The position numbers and the translations under genes were made by a program. Under the pieces are notes generated by a model. The model had not been told where the DNA came from and did no database searches. It saw only the letters and a list, made by a program, of their open reading frames with translations. A stretch of DNA of 64,000 bases from Orobanche coerulescens (lineage: Eukaryota > Streptophyta > Magnoliopsida > Lamiales > Orobanchaceae). The first letter of the stretch is position 1; every line of letters starts with the position of its first letter. Of this stretch, positions 25,108 to 36,244 are shown piece after piece. The DNA lies in contig CM065816.1 of NCBI GenBank assembly GCA_033398695.1, forward strand, positions 132,281,358-132,345,357. Direction: 5' to 3'.

Positions 25108-25272
25108 CCGCGGACCGGGCTGAGTGTGCCGCGGCCCGCGGCTAAAAATAACGAGCAGGTTTTACACTGGGGCCGCGGCCCAGACTGCTGCGTGCCGCGG
25201 CACGCAGTAAAGTCGGCCTGGCCAACATCAGAGCTTGGGCTGTGCCGCGGCTCACAGTCCCCTGTGCCGCGG
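25108..25272. promoter_or_regulatory. CCGCGG palindrome array, element C 5' LTR
   Basis: Seven CCGCGG cores start at 25108, 25129, 25136, 25173, 25195, 25245 and 25267. The best copies read GTGCCGCGGCAC. Three pairs show steps of 21, 22 and 22 bp. The stretch is strongly GC-rich in an A/T-rich LTR. Unlike the other families I see no clear TATA box immediately after it on the minus strand. Confidence 0.78.
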
Positions 25273-26940
25273 CACACACTGTTTGAGTCCGAAAATGATG
25301 AAAAACGACCCCCAAACAGGATATAATAATCGATCGACGCCTAAACCCAACCATTTAAAGGCCTAAAAGGACTATCACGAACCCTCAAATGGTGACTTCA
25401 CGTCAAACGCGGTCGGCCCAAACACGACGGTAACATCAAATGATCCGAAAAGAGAACAAACGCAAGGGGAACTTAACTTTGGGATATTACAAAACGGCCC
25501 AAAACATCATAAACACACGATACATGATCGAAACAACAACGAAAGCTCACAACAGGTATAACAACATGAGACGGACCTGTGGCAACCCCGAAACGGCAGT
25601 TCCGAACAACGGTTACGGGAATCGAACGAAATAGCGACGGAATGACATTAAACATAGAATTGAGTAAAACAAGTCCAAAACAAGTTCAGATGACAAAAAG
25701 TCCGGTATCAAATATTCTCGAAATATCGATACGGTTACAAACGAGTTGCTAAAAATGAAAAATACACCAAAAATACTGGGAAAAAAATGCGGATATTACA
25801 GTTTCTACCTTAAAGCATGCATAATCTTTTTTTATTAAATTATAGCTAGACAGTTCATTGCACATTTTGTTGTTTTATTTCAGCTTTCTTATTATACTTG
25901 TTATTGTCTTCTTTTTTTTTGTAAGTGGGGGTGGGGGGTCATGCTATTATATATCATAGTAAAACCATATATGCAGAGACTGCAGTTAGATGATCTTGAA
26001 AATACAAACATATAGTAATATGAGATTTATTGCAAATTTATACTAGAAGACGTGGAAAGATTTCTTGTAATTATGGAAGTTCCGTTCATAAATGATCATT
26101 TACACACCAGTTACTGTTTAGTTTTTCACTATTGAGAGAAAAAAAAGTCTAAGAAGAGGAGTGAAATGATTTTTCATTGATTCGATGATTTCTTTACATT
26201 TAAGTGCATTGGTGGAGATATATCAAAGAATTTAATGTGCCCTTCCTTGTGTGGATCCTATTTCAATGGGAACTTCATGAGTCGATCCACTTATACACCT
26301 TGCTTTTACTACTATATCGGGAGTTACTCGACGTATTGCTTGATGTAAAACAGATAGTGGATTTTTTATTTTGTTGAATTTTTTTCATGGCTCGATAGAT
26401 AATTTGATAAGCCAATGACTTTTTTTCCGTGTTTCAGAATACGATTAACCAACATGTTAACTAATCCATCATGATAAATTGGATCGGCTTTTGGTGTTTT
26501 TTTTCTTCTGCAGCACCTCGACGTGACATGAGCGTGAAAGGGATGGAATTTTGTATGCTTGTTTCTATTCTGATTGTGAATACTGGAACTTTATCCATTG
26601 TAGTCATGTGACTCTCTATCTCTTTGGCATGCGATCAAAAAGTGACATATTTGTTATGATGTATACAGTCACAAAATTTATACTGTGTTATCTTAATATT
26701 TTACTTGCACGAGAGGAACTCAGCGCTCGCTCGATCTCTCTACGTCTCTTGGTTTGTCCTATGTTATTTAGTTTAGAAAGTAACTCTTTTATATTTGTGC
26801 ACTGTTGTTCACAAGCTTGTTGATAGGTGCACAGGCTTGATAGAGACAACAGTGGCATCTTAGTGATGGGAAGGACACACTTGAGCGCCAACATTTTGTA
26901 TTCTATTTTTCGTGAGAAAACATCTGGAGCATCAAACGAT

Positions 26941-27570
26941 GTGTGTAATTTTATATTCTCCTTGCGACGAGATTAGGTTTGGATATGTGTTAGTTTTGGA
27001 TGTGTGTTAGTTTTGAACAGACGAGAAGGTGATCATACGGATTTTGGGATGCAGAAATGCAAGCCATAATTGGTCAACGTACTGCTGAAATTTTGGATTG
27101 TATCGATCATAATATTTCTATGGTTCATCACACTTTGTAGAAGTTATTTTTGACTGTTTGATAATGTTGTAATATGTGTGTTACGACACATTATGCTAAT
27201 ATGTTTTGAATTGGTTGGAACGCATGTTTTTTTTTAAGATGAGATGATATGAAATTGTTGGTTCTTATATTATTGAGCTATTATGGTTGATGGTTAGTTA
27301 TAGTTGAATGTAGATTTTGGCAATGAATTTTAAATTGAAATGTGAAATATTAATATATATATTACGGCAGAAAATATTAATATATATTATACAACAACTG
27401 AAGTAAAAGGTTCTTTATTTACTACGCCAATTATAAAATAACCGAAGTTAAAGGCATTCTTTTACTTCACTTACCCCCACATTTGGATTATAATTAGAAA
27501 AAACCGAGATAGACTTCGGTTATTAGAATATTAGACTTCGCATAAAAAAAAGTCGAAAGTATAACTTTTA
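26941..27570. other. Non-coding tail after the last pseudouridine synthase exon
   Basis: No further exon of the gene is recognised. From about 27390 the sequence carries inverted-orientation ACTTCGG-type motifs matching those at 15476-15600. It ends at TTA, the 3-bp flank of the CACTA element that begins at 27571. Confidence 0.5.
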
Positions 27571-27956
27571 CACTACAACAAAAATGGGATATTGGGACAT
27601 GCCAAAGTGTCCCAATATCTACATGTTGGGACACTTTTGAGTTTTGGGACGCTTATGCAACACTACCAAAAAAACTACTTTAGCCGACGACCCGAAAAAA
27701 AACGACCGACGACTATATAGTGTCGTCGGCTAAACTTCGCACTTTAGCCGACGACTTGTTCTACCGTCGGCTAAAGGGTTTTAGCCGACGACTTGGCCGA
27801 TGTCGTCGGCTAAAGTTCGAAATAGTCGTCGGCTATATTAAAGAGGTTTAGCCGGCGACCGAGATGACGTTTAGCCAACCGGAAAAAAAAATTAGCCGAC
27901 GACTTGATCTCAGTCGTCGGCTAAATCCCTTTCGAAAAAAAAATAATATTGCAACA

Positions 27957-27994
27957 GTTTAGCCGACGACCTAGATCTAGGTCGTCGGCTAAAC
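27957..27994. repeat. 38-bp perfect palindrome
   Basis: The first half is GTTTAGCCGACGACCTAGA, and the second half is its exact reverse complement with no loop. It is part of the CACTA-B subterminal array. Confidence 0.97.
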
Positions 27995-28018
27995 ACTTTT
28001 TTAAAAAAAAAAAAATAT

Positions 28019-28058
28019 ACTTTAGCCGACGACCTAGATCTAGGTCGTCGGCTAAAGT
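28019..28058. repeat. 40-bp perfect palindrome
   Basis: The first half is ACTTTAGCCGACGACCTAGA, followed by its exact reverse complement. It shares its 36-bp core with the palindrome at 27957-27994. Confidence 0.97.
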
Positions 28059-28139
28059 CCTTCCGAAAAAAAAATAATATTGTAAGTGTTTAGCTGCCGA
28101 CCTCGACGACGTAGATCTTGTCGTCGGCTAAACCCCCAC

Positions 28140-28440
28140 CTTTTATACGTTTCCCGTACCTCCCTTTTGTTATTTTCTCTTTCTGGTTTAGTCGTCGCCC
28201 GTCGCCCGCCGATCGTCACCCAGCCCCAACCGCCCATCACCTAGCCACCCGTCACCTAGCCCCCATCCCGCCGATCGTGACCCAGCCGATCGTCCCGTCG
28301 CCCCCTCTTCTAGTTTTGCCGATCGTCCGCCCACCAGCCCGCCAGCCCTCCGCCCGCAAGCCCGGAAGCCACGATCCCATCGCCCGCCCGCCCGCCCGAC
28401 ACCCTCCGCCCGTCGCCCGCCCGCCCGGCCGCGGTAACCC
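28140..28440 (+). other. GC-rich leader of the CACTA-B gene
   Basis: Repeated CCCGCCCG / GCCCGTCGCC text gives a proline/arginine-rich reading frame of low complexity without domain similarity. It ends GCGGTAACC, which could be a splice donor of a leader intron running to about 28860. I regard it as untranslated leader rather than protein. Confidence 0.45.
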
Positions 28441-28602
28441 TTGTCCTTATTTTTTGTTGTTGTTAAATTTATTGTATTTGTTTGATGAATTTGTTTAGAT
28501 TATGTGATAATTAGATAAATTGTTTAATGAGTTGTGGTGCAATATTTGATGAATTTAGTATTTTCAATATTTTGTGTTTAATGAGTTGTGAATTTGATGA
28601 AT

Positions 28603-28850
28603 TTGTTGGAGGAGGAAGTGATTGTATAGCCGGCGTTAATCGAAAGATTAACGTGGTATGGCATTGATAATTACTGTTGTGTTGAATTGTGAATTTGATG
28701 AATTTGTTTAGATTATTTGATGAATTTGTTTAGAAATATTTGATGAATTTGTTTGAGGAGGAAGGAATTTTATAGCCGGCGTTAATCGAAAGATTAACGT
28801 GGTATGGCATTGATAATTACTATTGTGTTGAGTTGTGAATTTGATTTATT
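28603..28850. repeat. Direct duplication, about 147-bp period
   Basis: Two copies of a segment with ATAGCCGGCGTTAATCGAAA, GATTAACGTGGTATGGCATT and GATAATTACT begin near 28625 and 28772. The duplication lies in the presumed leader intron of the CACTA-B gene. Confidence 0.75.
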
Positions 28851-28860
28851 TGTTTAGATT

Positions 28861-31276
28861 ATGGATAGAATAAAGAAAGCGCTGGGAAGAAGTCGACAAA
28901 GTCGACCACTCCCGATTCGGGGGGGAGTTCCACAGCCTCTAGTAAGGCGGATCCCGGTACACTATACATATCTCAGAGCAGCGTTCGTGCCCGCCAGATA
29001 CTAGAAGCTACCGGTATGAACGCTGACGATTTTTATAGGGCGACAGATGAACCCGCTGCACTAGCGCGACGTTTATCCTTTCAGACACCACGGTCGACCC
29101 CCTCGCAGCCGGAGACTCGTATGCCTCCCATCCACCGACCCACGTCTAGCCCTCACACATCAGGAGATGTACGGAGTTCCTCGTCCGCGGTGCCCCACGG
29201 TCCGCCGCCGACTCTATTCATGCCTCCGATGGTTCCGACTATTCCAGAGGTCGATGAGACGGGAGCCCGAGTTCCCATTCGATTGATTAGCCCTGACAAG
29301 GCGTACGTCTATGAGTCTTGGCCAGACAACATGTTTTGGCGGAGTTGTCGGGTTTCGAAGACGAAACTGTACGAGGAGATAGAGAGGGAGAAGGAGAAGG
29401 GGAAAAATGTAGTCGAGGAGGAGAAGAAAAAGAAGAAGACTCGTGGCCCAAAGAAAGTGCAGCGCTCGACTCGTACGTAAGTAAGCATGGCCGTTATGAG
29501 ATTCCTCTAGACAGACACGGCCGGCCGGTGATGTCTTCTGACGCTGCGGCGTCATATAGCCGTAATGTTGGCTTTGTCATTCGGGACAGAGTCCCCATTT
29601 TGTGGCCCGATTGGGGGGACGTGCCGCAGTGCGTGAAGGATGCTTTGAATAATGCTATGTCGGTAAGTTAATAAATATTTAATAAGTGTTTTTCAATCAA
29701 CACGTAGTTCTTGAAAATGCAATATGTGATGTTTTTAAATTATTGCGTATTTATGCTGTTCATAGGTGTGGTTTGTCATTCCCGACTCTCTACTACATAC
29801 TTGGTGTGACGAGGTGCAGTCTACCAAGTAAGTCATTTTAATTTATTTTGTATCTACATTGTTTGCGTAATTTTTTTTCTTACGAATGATATATGTTGTG
29901 CAACCAGTGTTGTATGTACAAATCTTGGAAAACTGAGAAGCACATGTTCTCGACACTGAGGTGATACCAGGAGGTTACCGGAAGAATTCAAGTTAGGAGT
30001 ACGAGTGGAAGTGGCTACGCGCCCATTTTCGCGACCCAGAGTTCATGGTATGACTAAAATACCTTCATTTCATTCTTCCTCTTTCAGATTTTATTTTTTT
30101 GAATTCTAAATATAAACTCCATTTTTTTAAATTAATGTTTCAGAATATAAAAAATACTTGAAGTTCCGGTTTTTTTAAATTAGAAAAAATCGGAACTTCA
30201 TGTATTTTTTTAAAATTCTGGAATATTATTAATATTAAAAAATCGGAATTTTTTTATTCAAAAGTGGAAATAAATTGTTTTAATAAAAATAAAAACTAGA
30301 ATATTATTTTCCATAAAAAAATAAAAATCTGAATATTGTATTTTATTTATTAAAAAAAATGCTAGTATTTAATAAAAAATAATAATATTGTGTAATTTTT
30401 TATTTTTTTTGAATTCTAAATATAAACTCGATTCTAAATAATATTTTTTTGAAGGCGACTAGCTTGACCAACACGACCAATCGTGCTGGTCTGACTGACC
30501 ATCACATCCGGGTTCCCGATCGTTAGCGAGTTGCGCACGAGGCCATTTCTTCTGATTCGTTGGACGCATTTGCCTACGTGACTCGTAAAGCATTTCGAAC
30601 CGGCCCCGAGGAGCATGTAAGTCTTTTTTATTTTATTTTAGTAATAAAATAAATGCCTTTGTATCATACTTTTATTGATATTCAAATATTTATTTTCATA
30701 TTAACTTAGGAGCGTGTACGGGAGGAGTCTCGGAGGATGCTTGCCGAGATTGCTCGGGAGCGATCCTGACTTAGCGAGACCGACCTCGATTCGCCATTCG
30801 ATGATCGATCAGCCGATCCTTATGTTCGCGCTAGGTGTGGGGTACCGTCTACCCTCCTAGAGGTAGTCGGTACCGCACTAAGATGATGGGAGCCGAGGGT
30901 CACCATGTATTGAAAGATACCCCGGCTCTGGGCGCCTCGCGGACGGGATGCACGGACTGCCTATCTCGAGGAGCAGTTGAGGGCGGAGAGGGAGCTCCGA
31001 GCTGAGAATGAAAGGAGGACTCAGACGCGGTTACATGAGAGCGAGCAGAGGACTGATTCGCGGTTAGAGAGTTTCCAGAGACAGCAGCAGGCCATGATGG
31101 ACTATATGATGACGCCGACTGCACCATTACTCAGCCGGATCGCAGCACTGCTCCACCGCCTTCTCTCTTCTGGACAGACCCATCTTCACAAATTTCGTGA
31201 CGAGGATCTAGGGGATGGTGGTAATCCTTCTACTACTACATTTCGACATTTAGATGATTTTGGCAGTGGATTGTAG
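28861..31276 (+). pseudogene. CACTA-B spliced gene, TnpA-like, broken
   Basis: ATG at 28861, with the main frame entered after an apparent 1-base loss near 28870. The first exon runs through ARQILEATGMNADDFYRA, a Pro/Ser-rich stretch, PIRLISPDKAYVYESWPDNM and a lysine-rich segment. A frameshift near 29470 precedes SYVSKHGRYEIPLDRHGR and PILWPDWGDVPQCVKDALNN, which ends at a donor at 29664. Further exon candidates are 29766-29828 (VWFVIPDSLL), about 29908-30047, about 30453-30617 and 30710 onward. The end is a glutamine/arginine-rich coiled coil (AERELRAENERRTQTRLHES). The exon pattern and the W-P-D / K.AL segment resemble En/Spm-type plant transposase accessory proteins (PF03004-like), but similarity is weak. 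Several stops make it inactive. Confidence 0.55.
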
Positions 31277-31537
31277 TTGTGTTGTTGTAGTACTCTTGTA
31301 TATTTATATTTGTGTAAGTGATTTTATTGACGCTACTAGTATGTTGATGAGATTAATGTTCTTGAATGTGTTGTGCGTTGTGATGCATATAATGTTGGGC
31401 ATATTATTAATGGTATTAGTTGAATGTGTTGCGCGTTGATTGTTGTTGATAATGAGAGATGGTATATAAAAATTGCAGGGGCAAAAAATACAGGTTTTGG
31501 GATCCCAAAATCTGAATTAAATTTTTTTTTAAAAAGG

Positions 31538-32030
31538 GTTTTAGCCGACGAGATATAATACGGTCGTCGGCTAAAGTAATTTATTTTTTTTTTAAAAAAG
31601 GATTTTAGCCGACGACATATAAGACGGTCGTCGGCTAAAGTAATTTAATTTTTTTTAAAAAGGGTTTTAGCCGACGACCTATAAGACGGTCGTCGGCTAA
31701 AATAATTTAATTTTTTTTTTTAAAAAATGGTTTTAGCCGACGACATATAAGACGGTCGTCGGCTAAACTCTATTTTTTTTTAAAAACCGGTTTTAGCCGA
31801 CCGGCTTGTTAAGGTCGTCGGCTAATTTTTTTTCCAAACCGGTTTAGCCGACGACCGTGTAGTAGTGGTCGGCTAACCGTTGAACTTTAGCCGACGACTG
31901 CAAAAAAGTCGTCGGCTAAACCTTGGCCGACGAATATCGGCCGACGGTTTTTTAGCCGACGGCTGGCATGATTAGCCGACGACTTTGGGGTTTAGCCGAC
32001 CACTTTAAGTAGTCGGCTAAAGTCTGATTT
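31538..32030. repeat. Right subterminal inverted repeats of CACTA-B
   Basis: TTTAGCCGACGA...TCGTCGGCTAAA pairs with TATAAGACG-like middles recur about every 60-65 bp from 31538, then more irregularly to the terminus. The first four are separated by TTTTTTTAAAAA-type tracts. Confidence 0.88.
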
Positions 32031-32042
32031 TTGGTAGTGCAA

Positions 32043-32500
32043 GTGTCGCTAAATAAGAGGTCGCGTTAAGTTTTGAGACACTTGTTTGAGACATTTAATG
32101 TGTCCCTAAATATAATCTTATTTGACACTTGTATATGTCATTTAATGATTTATAGAACATAATTAAATGTCCCTATATTTTTTTGAGACACTTATAGATG
32201 TTTGAATAGTTTCACTAGACACAAATAAACGTCCTTATATTTTATTTTGGGACGCTTAATTGTATCTGCAATAGTTTCTATAAGACACAACTAAGTGTTG
32301 CAAGAACAAATCTATTAGACACAGATAAGTGTCACAAGCACAGGTTTCATTAGACACAAATAAGTGTCGCAAAAGTCTTTATATATATATATTATTAATA
32401 ATTACGTGATATTTGGAAGATATATTATTAATTAATATATTACAATTTTTTAATTACCCAATTTAAGAAATATATATATATATATATATATATGTTCACA
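32043..32500. repeat. Subterminal repeats of CACTA-A (left arm, inner part)
   Basis: Words such as TTGAGACACTT, AGACACAAATAAGTGTC and TGTCGC recur in both orientations. They continue the repeats at 27580-27660 that CACTA-B interrupts. The arm ends in an A/T run with a TATATATA tract at 32466-32493. Confidence 0.75.
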
Positions 32501-32840
32501 ATCAACAAACTAAAAATTCATTGTCAAGAGCAATAATACTCATCTAATTCATGATTCAACACAACAAAAACAAATTTGTTTACATTCATGAAATGCCAAC
32601 CAGTACAACAAAATTTCTTCTCCACCATACAAAACCAAGATATATATACTAAAGTCAACAAAAAATATCATATGCTGGATATATGAGTTCATCTCCAAAA
32701 TTACCCAAAAAAACCACATGTTGTAGCAATTAGCATTTTCATCCAAGTCCTCCCAATAAAATATTATTAGTGGAAACAAAACGTAAAATCCCTACTAATA
32801 TATAATTTCTCTAGCCTCTGTCAATCACATATATGTTGCA

Positions 32841-35800
32841 TCAATCTTCACTTTCTTCCAAAGCAACCTATATGTAAAAAAATATTTTTAGTCAATTGTT
32901 AAATCAACATAAAGTATCAAAAGGTGGAGTACAGAACAGAAGCTGCATTTCCAAGTTCTTACAGTACAGTACATCAACATTTTCCAATATTTTCTTATAT
33001 AAAAGTGGAGTACAGTACATCAATATTTTCCAAGTTCTTACATAAAAAAACAGAACAGAAGCTGTATTTCCAATAAAGCTGGAACAATAAAGCTGGAGTA
33101 TTAAAAGGAAACTTGTTTGTACATACCAAAGATAGAGGCCACGCAACAGGTGCTCCAAGAGAGTCTACTATAGTTTGTATGTGATCGTAAGGTTTAAGCA
33201 AGCGTACATCATTTCTAAATTGACATTGAACAGTTATCTCGCACCACCCAGATCCCAACTCTTCACCATTTACTCTTACAGAATTCATATCACTAACATA
33301 GCCACTTGCAACAATTTCATTTATATCCTCCAAACTCTTTGAAAAAACTCTAGAATGCACCTGTATAAGATTGAGTAGCTATATTTTTAAGACCTTCATT
33401 CACATATTAAATATATTAATCAATAGAATACATGTTTTTTTTACCCGAAATTGCCTTGAGCGTGAAGCTGATGCTGATGATCGTTGAATATTTGAAAATG
33501 ATAATAGAGCATTATTGTGTTTAGACTCTCGTGCAGCTGCTAGAGCCTCGTATTTCTCTTTGTACTCCATGGCAAGTCTGTAACTTGCATCAAGACTTGG
33601 AAGTGGCCCGCATACATCAGATTGAGTAACTCCCACACCAACCATATGCACATATCCATTTTTTTCTTTCCCCATTACCTTTGCAAATGAGTCATTTAAT
33701 TTGGGATAGGTATCGATATCATTTGAGTTCCCAGGTTCAAGTTCCTCTTCATCTTTAAGTTTCTCTTCTTCTAGTTGTTCCATCTGATTCTATAACCATC
33801 ATATATTATTAAGTGATCAACAAATTTCACAAGTTGAATAAAGTAAAATTAATTAACCTACAATAGCTTCCTTTACGACAGAATTTATATTTGGATCGTC
33901 CTCTATAAAATAACATTCCTTAAACAATTCAGCTCTATTTGGTTATCTCCCGTTCTTCTTTTTCTGCACGTGTTAGATATGAAATTATAAAATGATGCAT
34001 AAATTGAAGAAATATATACTTTGAAGGAAAATTTACCCAATTTTCCCTCACTAATGCATAGCTCTTCTTGCCGATGCGATGATGTATTTTCAAATCAGCA
34101 CGTGTTTGTCTATTCTTTTCCACTAATCACCTATGTGAAATGAAAAAACATAAAATAATTTAATAAAAATATGATAATGATAATCAAATTGGTTAGACAT
34201 ATAATAAAAATATATGCTCTGTACCTTTGTCTTGTCACACATCCAATGTGAAATTAAGGCATTTAACTGCTCATCTTCTACCCTATCGGGTTGGTTTGAA
34301 ACTTGACCGACAATAGGTACATTAGGGTTCAATTTCTTTCTCTTCACAAATTTTTTCCAACTTTTCCAATTCTTATTGATTGACTTTAGAATGTAAGGTT
34401 CATTTCCTGCTGGAACGTTAAATTTTGCCTATAAAAATATGAGTTAATAAAACATATCAGCTTTGTAGAAAAATTATATCTTTAAAGAAATTATGCAAGT
34501 AGAAAAATATACTATAATAAAAAATTACTAACCTTAACGATCTTTAACATGTCAGCCTTGTAAGAATAAGGCATTTTTCTCCAGCCAGTATAGTAAAGAG
34601 GACAGTATCTACCATTTCTAGCAATTGTACCCAAGAAATGAGCCAAAGACATGAATTTTCTTCATCGTTTGGTTGTCCCAAGTCATTAAATGCAACCTGT
34701 TTCAGCTCACCAATTGGCTGTCCCCAAACTTTGGGCATAAGAGTAGGTCCTCTAACTCTCTTTCTTTTATTTGAGGCTATGTAATAAGAGTACAGGTTGA
34801 GATCAGTTTGTTTCGAGAGTTAACATGCATTAACATCAAAATAATGAGAGAATGTTAGGTTACCTGATTCAGTTGTAATTTCAACTTCAATACCAACATC
34901 GGGAGAAACATCATCAACTGAATTCACATCAAAAGTTGGTACAGAGTTGGTTTTATTTTTTCCATGCTTCTTTTCCTTCATTTGATATGTTGAATCTATA
35001 CATGTTGAAATATAAATTGTCTAAGTGAAACATAAATTTTCTATGTCGAATCCAACTACTTAGGTTGATTATGAAAAGCTTATTATTTATACTAAATTAT
35101 GAATTACAACAAAATTTATAACACACTTAATTCAAATATATGTAAATAACTTGCCTTCAACATATTTTCTTGTTTCAGCATGCCGTGCTTCACTAAGTGA
35201 TGGATGCTCTTCTGGCAATTTGAAGAATAATGGCTGTCTTGTTTCGTCCACATCTAGATAGCTGTCAATTCGCTCTACACCTTCATGTTCTTTCATCAAA
35301 GCGAATAAATCTTTATCATTCCTCAATGGCTTGCCATCTCCGTACTTGACTTTGAAACCAATCGAGTAAATGTCAATGAACTTTCTACAAATGCTCAAGA
35401 TATCCAAGAAAGAACTATCTTCTGTAAAATCATTTTCTCTCCGTTCATCTTCACCATAATGCACAATAAGCGTATGAGCTTGAACTCCACCTTTTGGAAG
35501 GAAAGAAAGTAATTTGTTATAATTACATAATAATTTTTTCATATAGAATGTCCTAAAAATTAATGTGTATGCATAGTTAGAGCTAAAACCATTTTTGTGC
35601 ATAGTTAATGCGTATGAGCTAAAACCATTTTTGTGATTGTTTGCATTGTCATATTCTTGCACTTCATTCCACTTCCTCATATTTTGACTTATGTTTGTGT
35701 GCACTAATGAATTAGAACATTAGAGGTGTGTTTTAGGAAGGGATGGGGGAAAACGAGACCCAAAATGTCAATATTACAAGACAAAAAAAAACATAATACT

Positions 35801-35933
35801 AAGAAAACATAACATTACCTTGAGAATCTCTAGTGGCCTTTAATGTTTTTTGACCACATGCACGAGCTAATTTTCCAGGTGCTATAAATTTTGTAGGCTT
35901 GAGATTACTGCTCTTACTATCTTTTGCCATCAT
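32841..35933 (-). pseudogene. CACTA-A TnpA-like transposase gene, ten exons (PF03004-like)
   Basis: Exons on the minus strand: 35933-35819 (MMAKDSKSSNLKPTKF), 35490-35155, 34995-34864, 34776-34533, 34428-34225, 34130-34037, 33963-33862, 33783-33445, 33360-33127 and 32867-32841 (ends ESED, stop). Phases join cleanly across all introns once three indel or stop lesions are allowed for. Domain hallmarks of the plant En/Spm transposase family are in order: KRVRGPTLMPKVWG, AFNDLGQP, INKNWKSWKKFVKRKKLNP, IGKKSYALVRENW, PNRAELFKECYF. Such proteins bind the subterminal repeats and assist excision. Lesions: a frameshift near 34650, an extra A near 34118, and TAA at the position before PNRAELF. The intron after 35155 has a GC donor (GCAAGT). 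Confidence 0.83.
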
Positions 35934-36244
35934 TTGTTTTATCTGCTAAAATAATAATACTAATATAGTACTAGGAACATATATAGGAACAATATAATGG
36001 CTGCATAAATATAGAATCAATGCTAAACAGAAGTTAGCAGCATATATAAAAAAAGAACCTGTCTTAAAAAAATAGAACAGAAGTTCGCTATATATATATG
36101 AACAATAAAGATGGCTGCATAAAAAAAAAGTTATCTGCATAAAAAAAATTCAGAAAAGAAGGTGGCTGCATAAAAAAATAAGGCGAAAATAAGAAAAATA
36201 ACAGAACAAAAATAAAACTGGAGCTGCCTGCATAAATATAAGAG

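Larger units (their letters stand above)
16902..25800 (-). mobile_element. Tekay-like Ty3/gypsy element C, decayed
   Basis: Minus-strand element with LTRs at 16902-18898 (3') and 23763-25800 (5'), inside a pseudouridine synthase intron. The 5-bp words GTTTC at 16897-16901 and 25801-25805 form the target duplication. Order on the minus strand: 5' LTR, Met-tRNA-type primer site, gag with two zinc knuckles, protease, reverse transcriptase, RNase H, integrase with chromodomain-like tail, purine tract, 3' LTR. That is the layout of plant chromoviruses of the Tekay type. Every domain is damaged by stops, frameshifts or small deletions. Confidence 0.9.
23763..25800 (-). repeat. 5' LTR of element C
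   Basis: Complete copy, from TGTAATATCCGCA at 25800 to TATTACA at 23763 on the minus strand. It differs from the 3' LTR by several percent by eye. It shares the terminal block AGCCTGGTGGGTCCC then GGCGCTGTAATG with other Tekay-type LTRs here. Confidence 0.9.
16146..26940 (+). pseudogene. RNA pseudouridine synthase (RluA family), partial, intron-split
   Basis: RluA-family enzymes turn uridine into pseudouridine in RNA; plant relatives act in organelles or nucleus. Four exons are visible with GT-AG borders and consistent phase 0: 16146-16202, 16546-16593, 16681-16761 and 26827-26940. They read ...DPTIIVINKPPGMPVQ, then GGLGINRSLDELAAKY..., then [17 protein letters not shown].... The last carries the family's catalytic HRLD motif with its aspartate. 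The intron before it holds the LTR element at 16902-25800. The region 16421-16463 has splice-like borders but the wrong phase, so it is left out. The start codon is not identified, and no exon after 26940 is found before the CACTA element at 27571. The enzyme is therefore incomplete here: either the rest lies beyond the window or this is a captured fragment. The visible exons have no stops or frameshifts. Confidence 0.72.
15456..27570. mobile_element. Possible Pack-type (CACTA-like) element carrying a gene fragment
   Basis: The left edge reads CACTAGTAGAATAAACATC, followed by several ACTTCGGTAA and TACTGAGGTAAA motifs (15476-15600). On the far side of the gene exons (about 27390-27545) the same motif family appears in inverted orientation (CCGAAGTTAAA, GACTTCGGTTATT). 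This is how CACTA-type subterminal repeats are arranged. The right terminus is not seen because CACTA-A is inserted at 27571. That this is one mobile unit is inference from motif symmetry only. Confidence 0.35.
27676..28135. repeat. Left subterminal inverted repeats of CACTA-B
   Basis: At least eight pairs of TTTAGCCGACGAC facing GTCGTCGGCTAAA, separated by A-rich spacers. Two pairs close up into perfect palindromes at 27957-27994 and 28019-28058. These are the expected binding sites for a TnpA-like protein. Confidence 0.9.
27661..32039 (+). mobile_element. CACTA-B, non-autonomous, inserted in CACTA-A
   Basis: The termini are CACTACCAAAAA on the left and its inverse TTTTTGGTAGTG on the right, flanked by the 3-bp duplication CAA (27658-27660 and 32040-32042). 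Dense subterminal repeats TTAGCCGACGAC / GTCGTCGGCTAAA fill both ends. It is 4.4 kb and carries one decayed spliced gene but no TNP2-type transposase, so it would rely on an autonomous relative. It sits about 90 bp inside the left end of CACTA-A. Confidence 0.92.

Noticed and set aside
26551..26823. 90-codon frame before the HRLD exon
   Set aside because: Lies in the intron ahead of a clear splice acceptor. Hydrophobic low-information sequence without similarity.
28118..28498. 126-codon proline-rich frame at the left of CACTA-B
   Set aside because: Low-complexity CCCGCC text in a leader position, no similarity, and a better start is at 28861.
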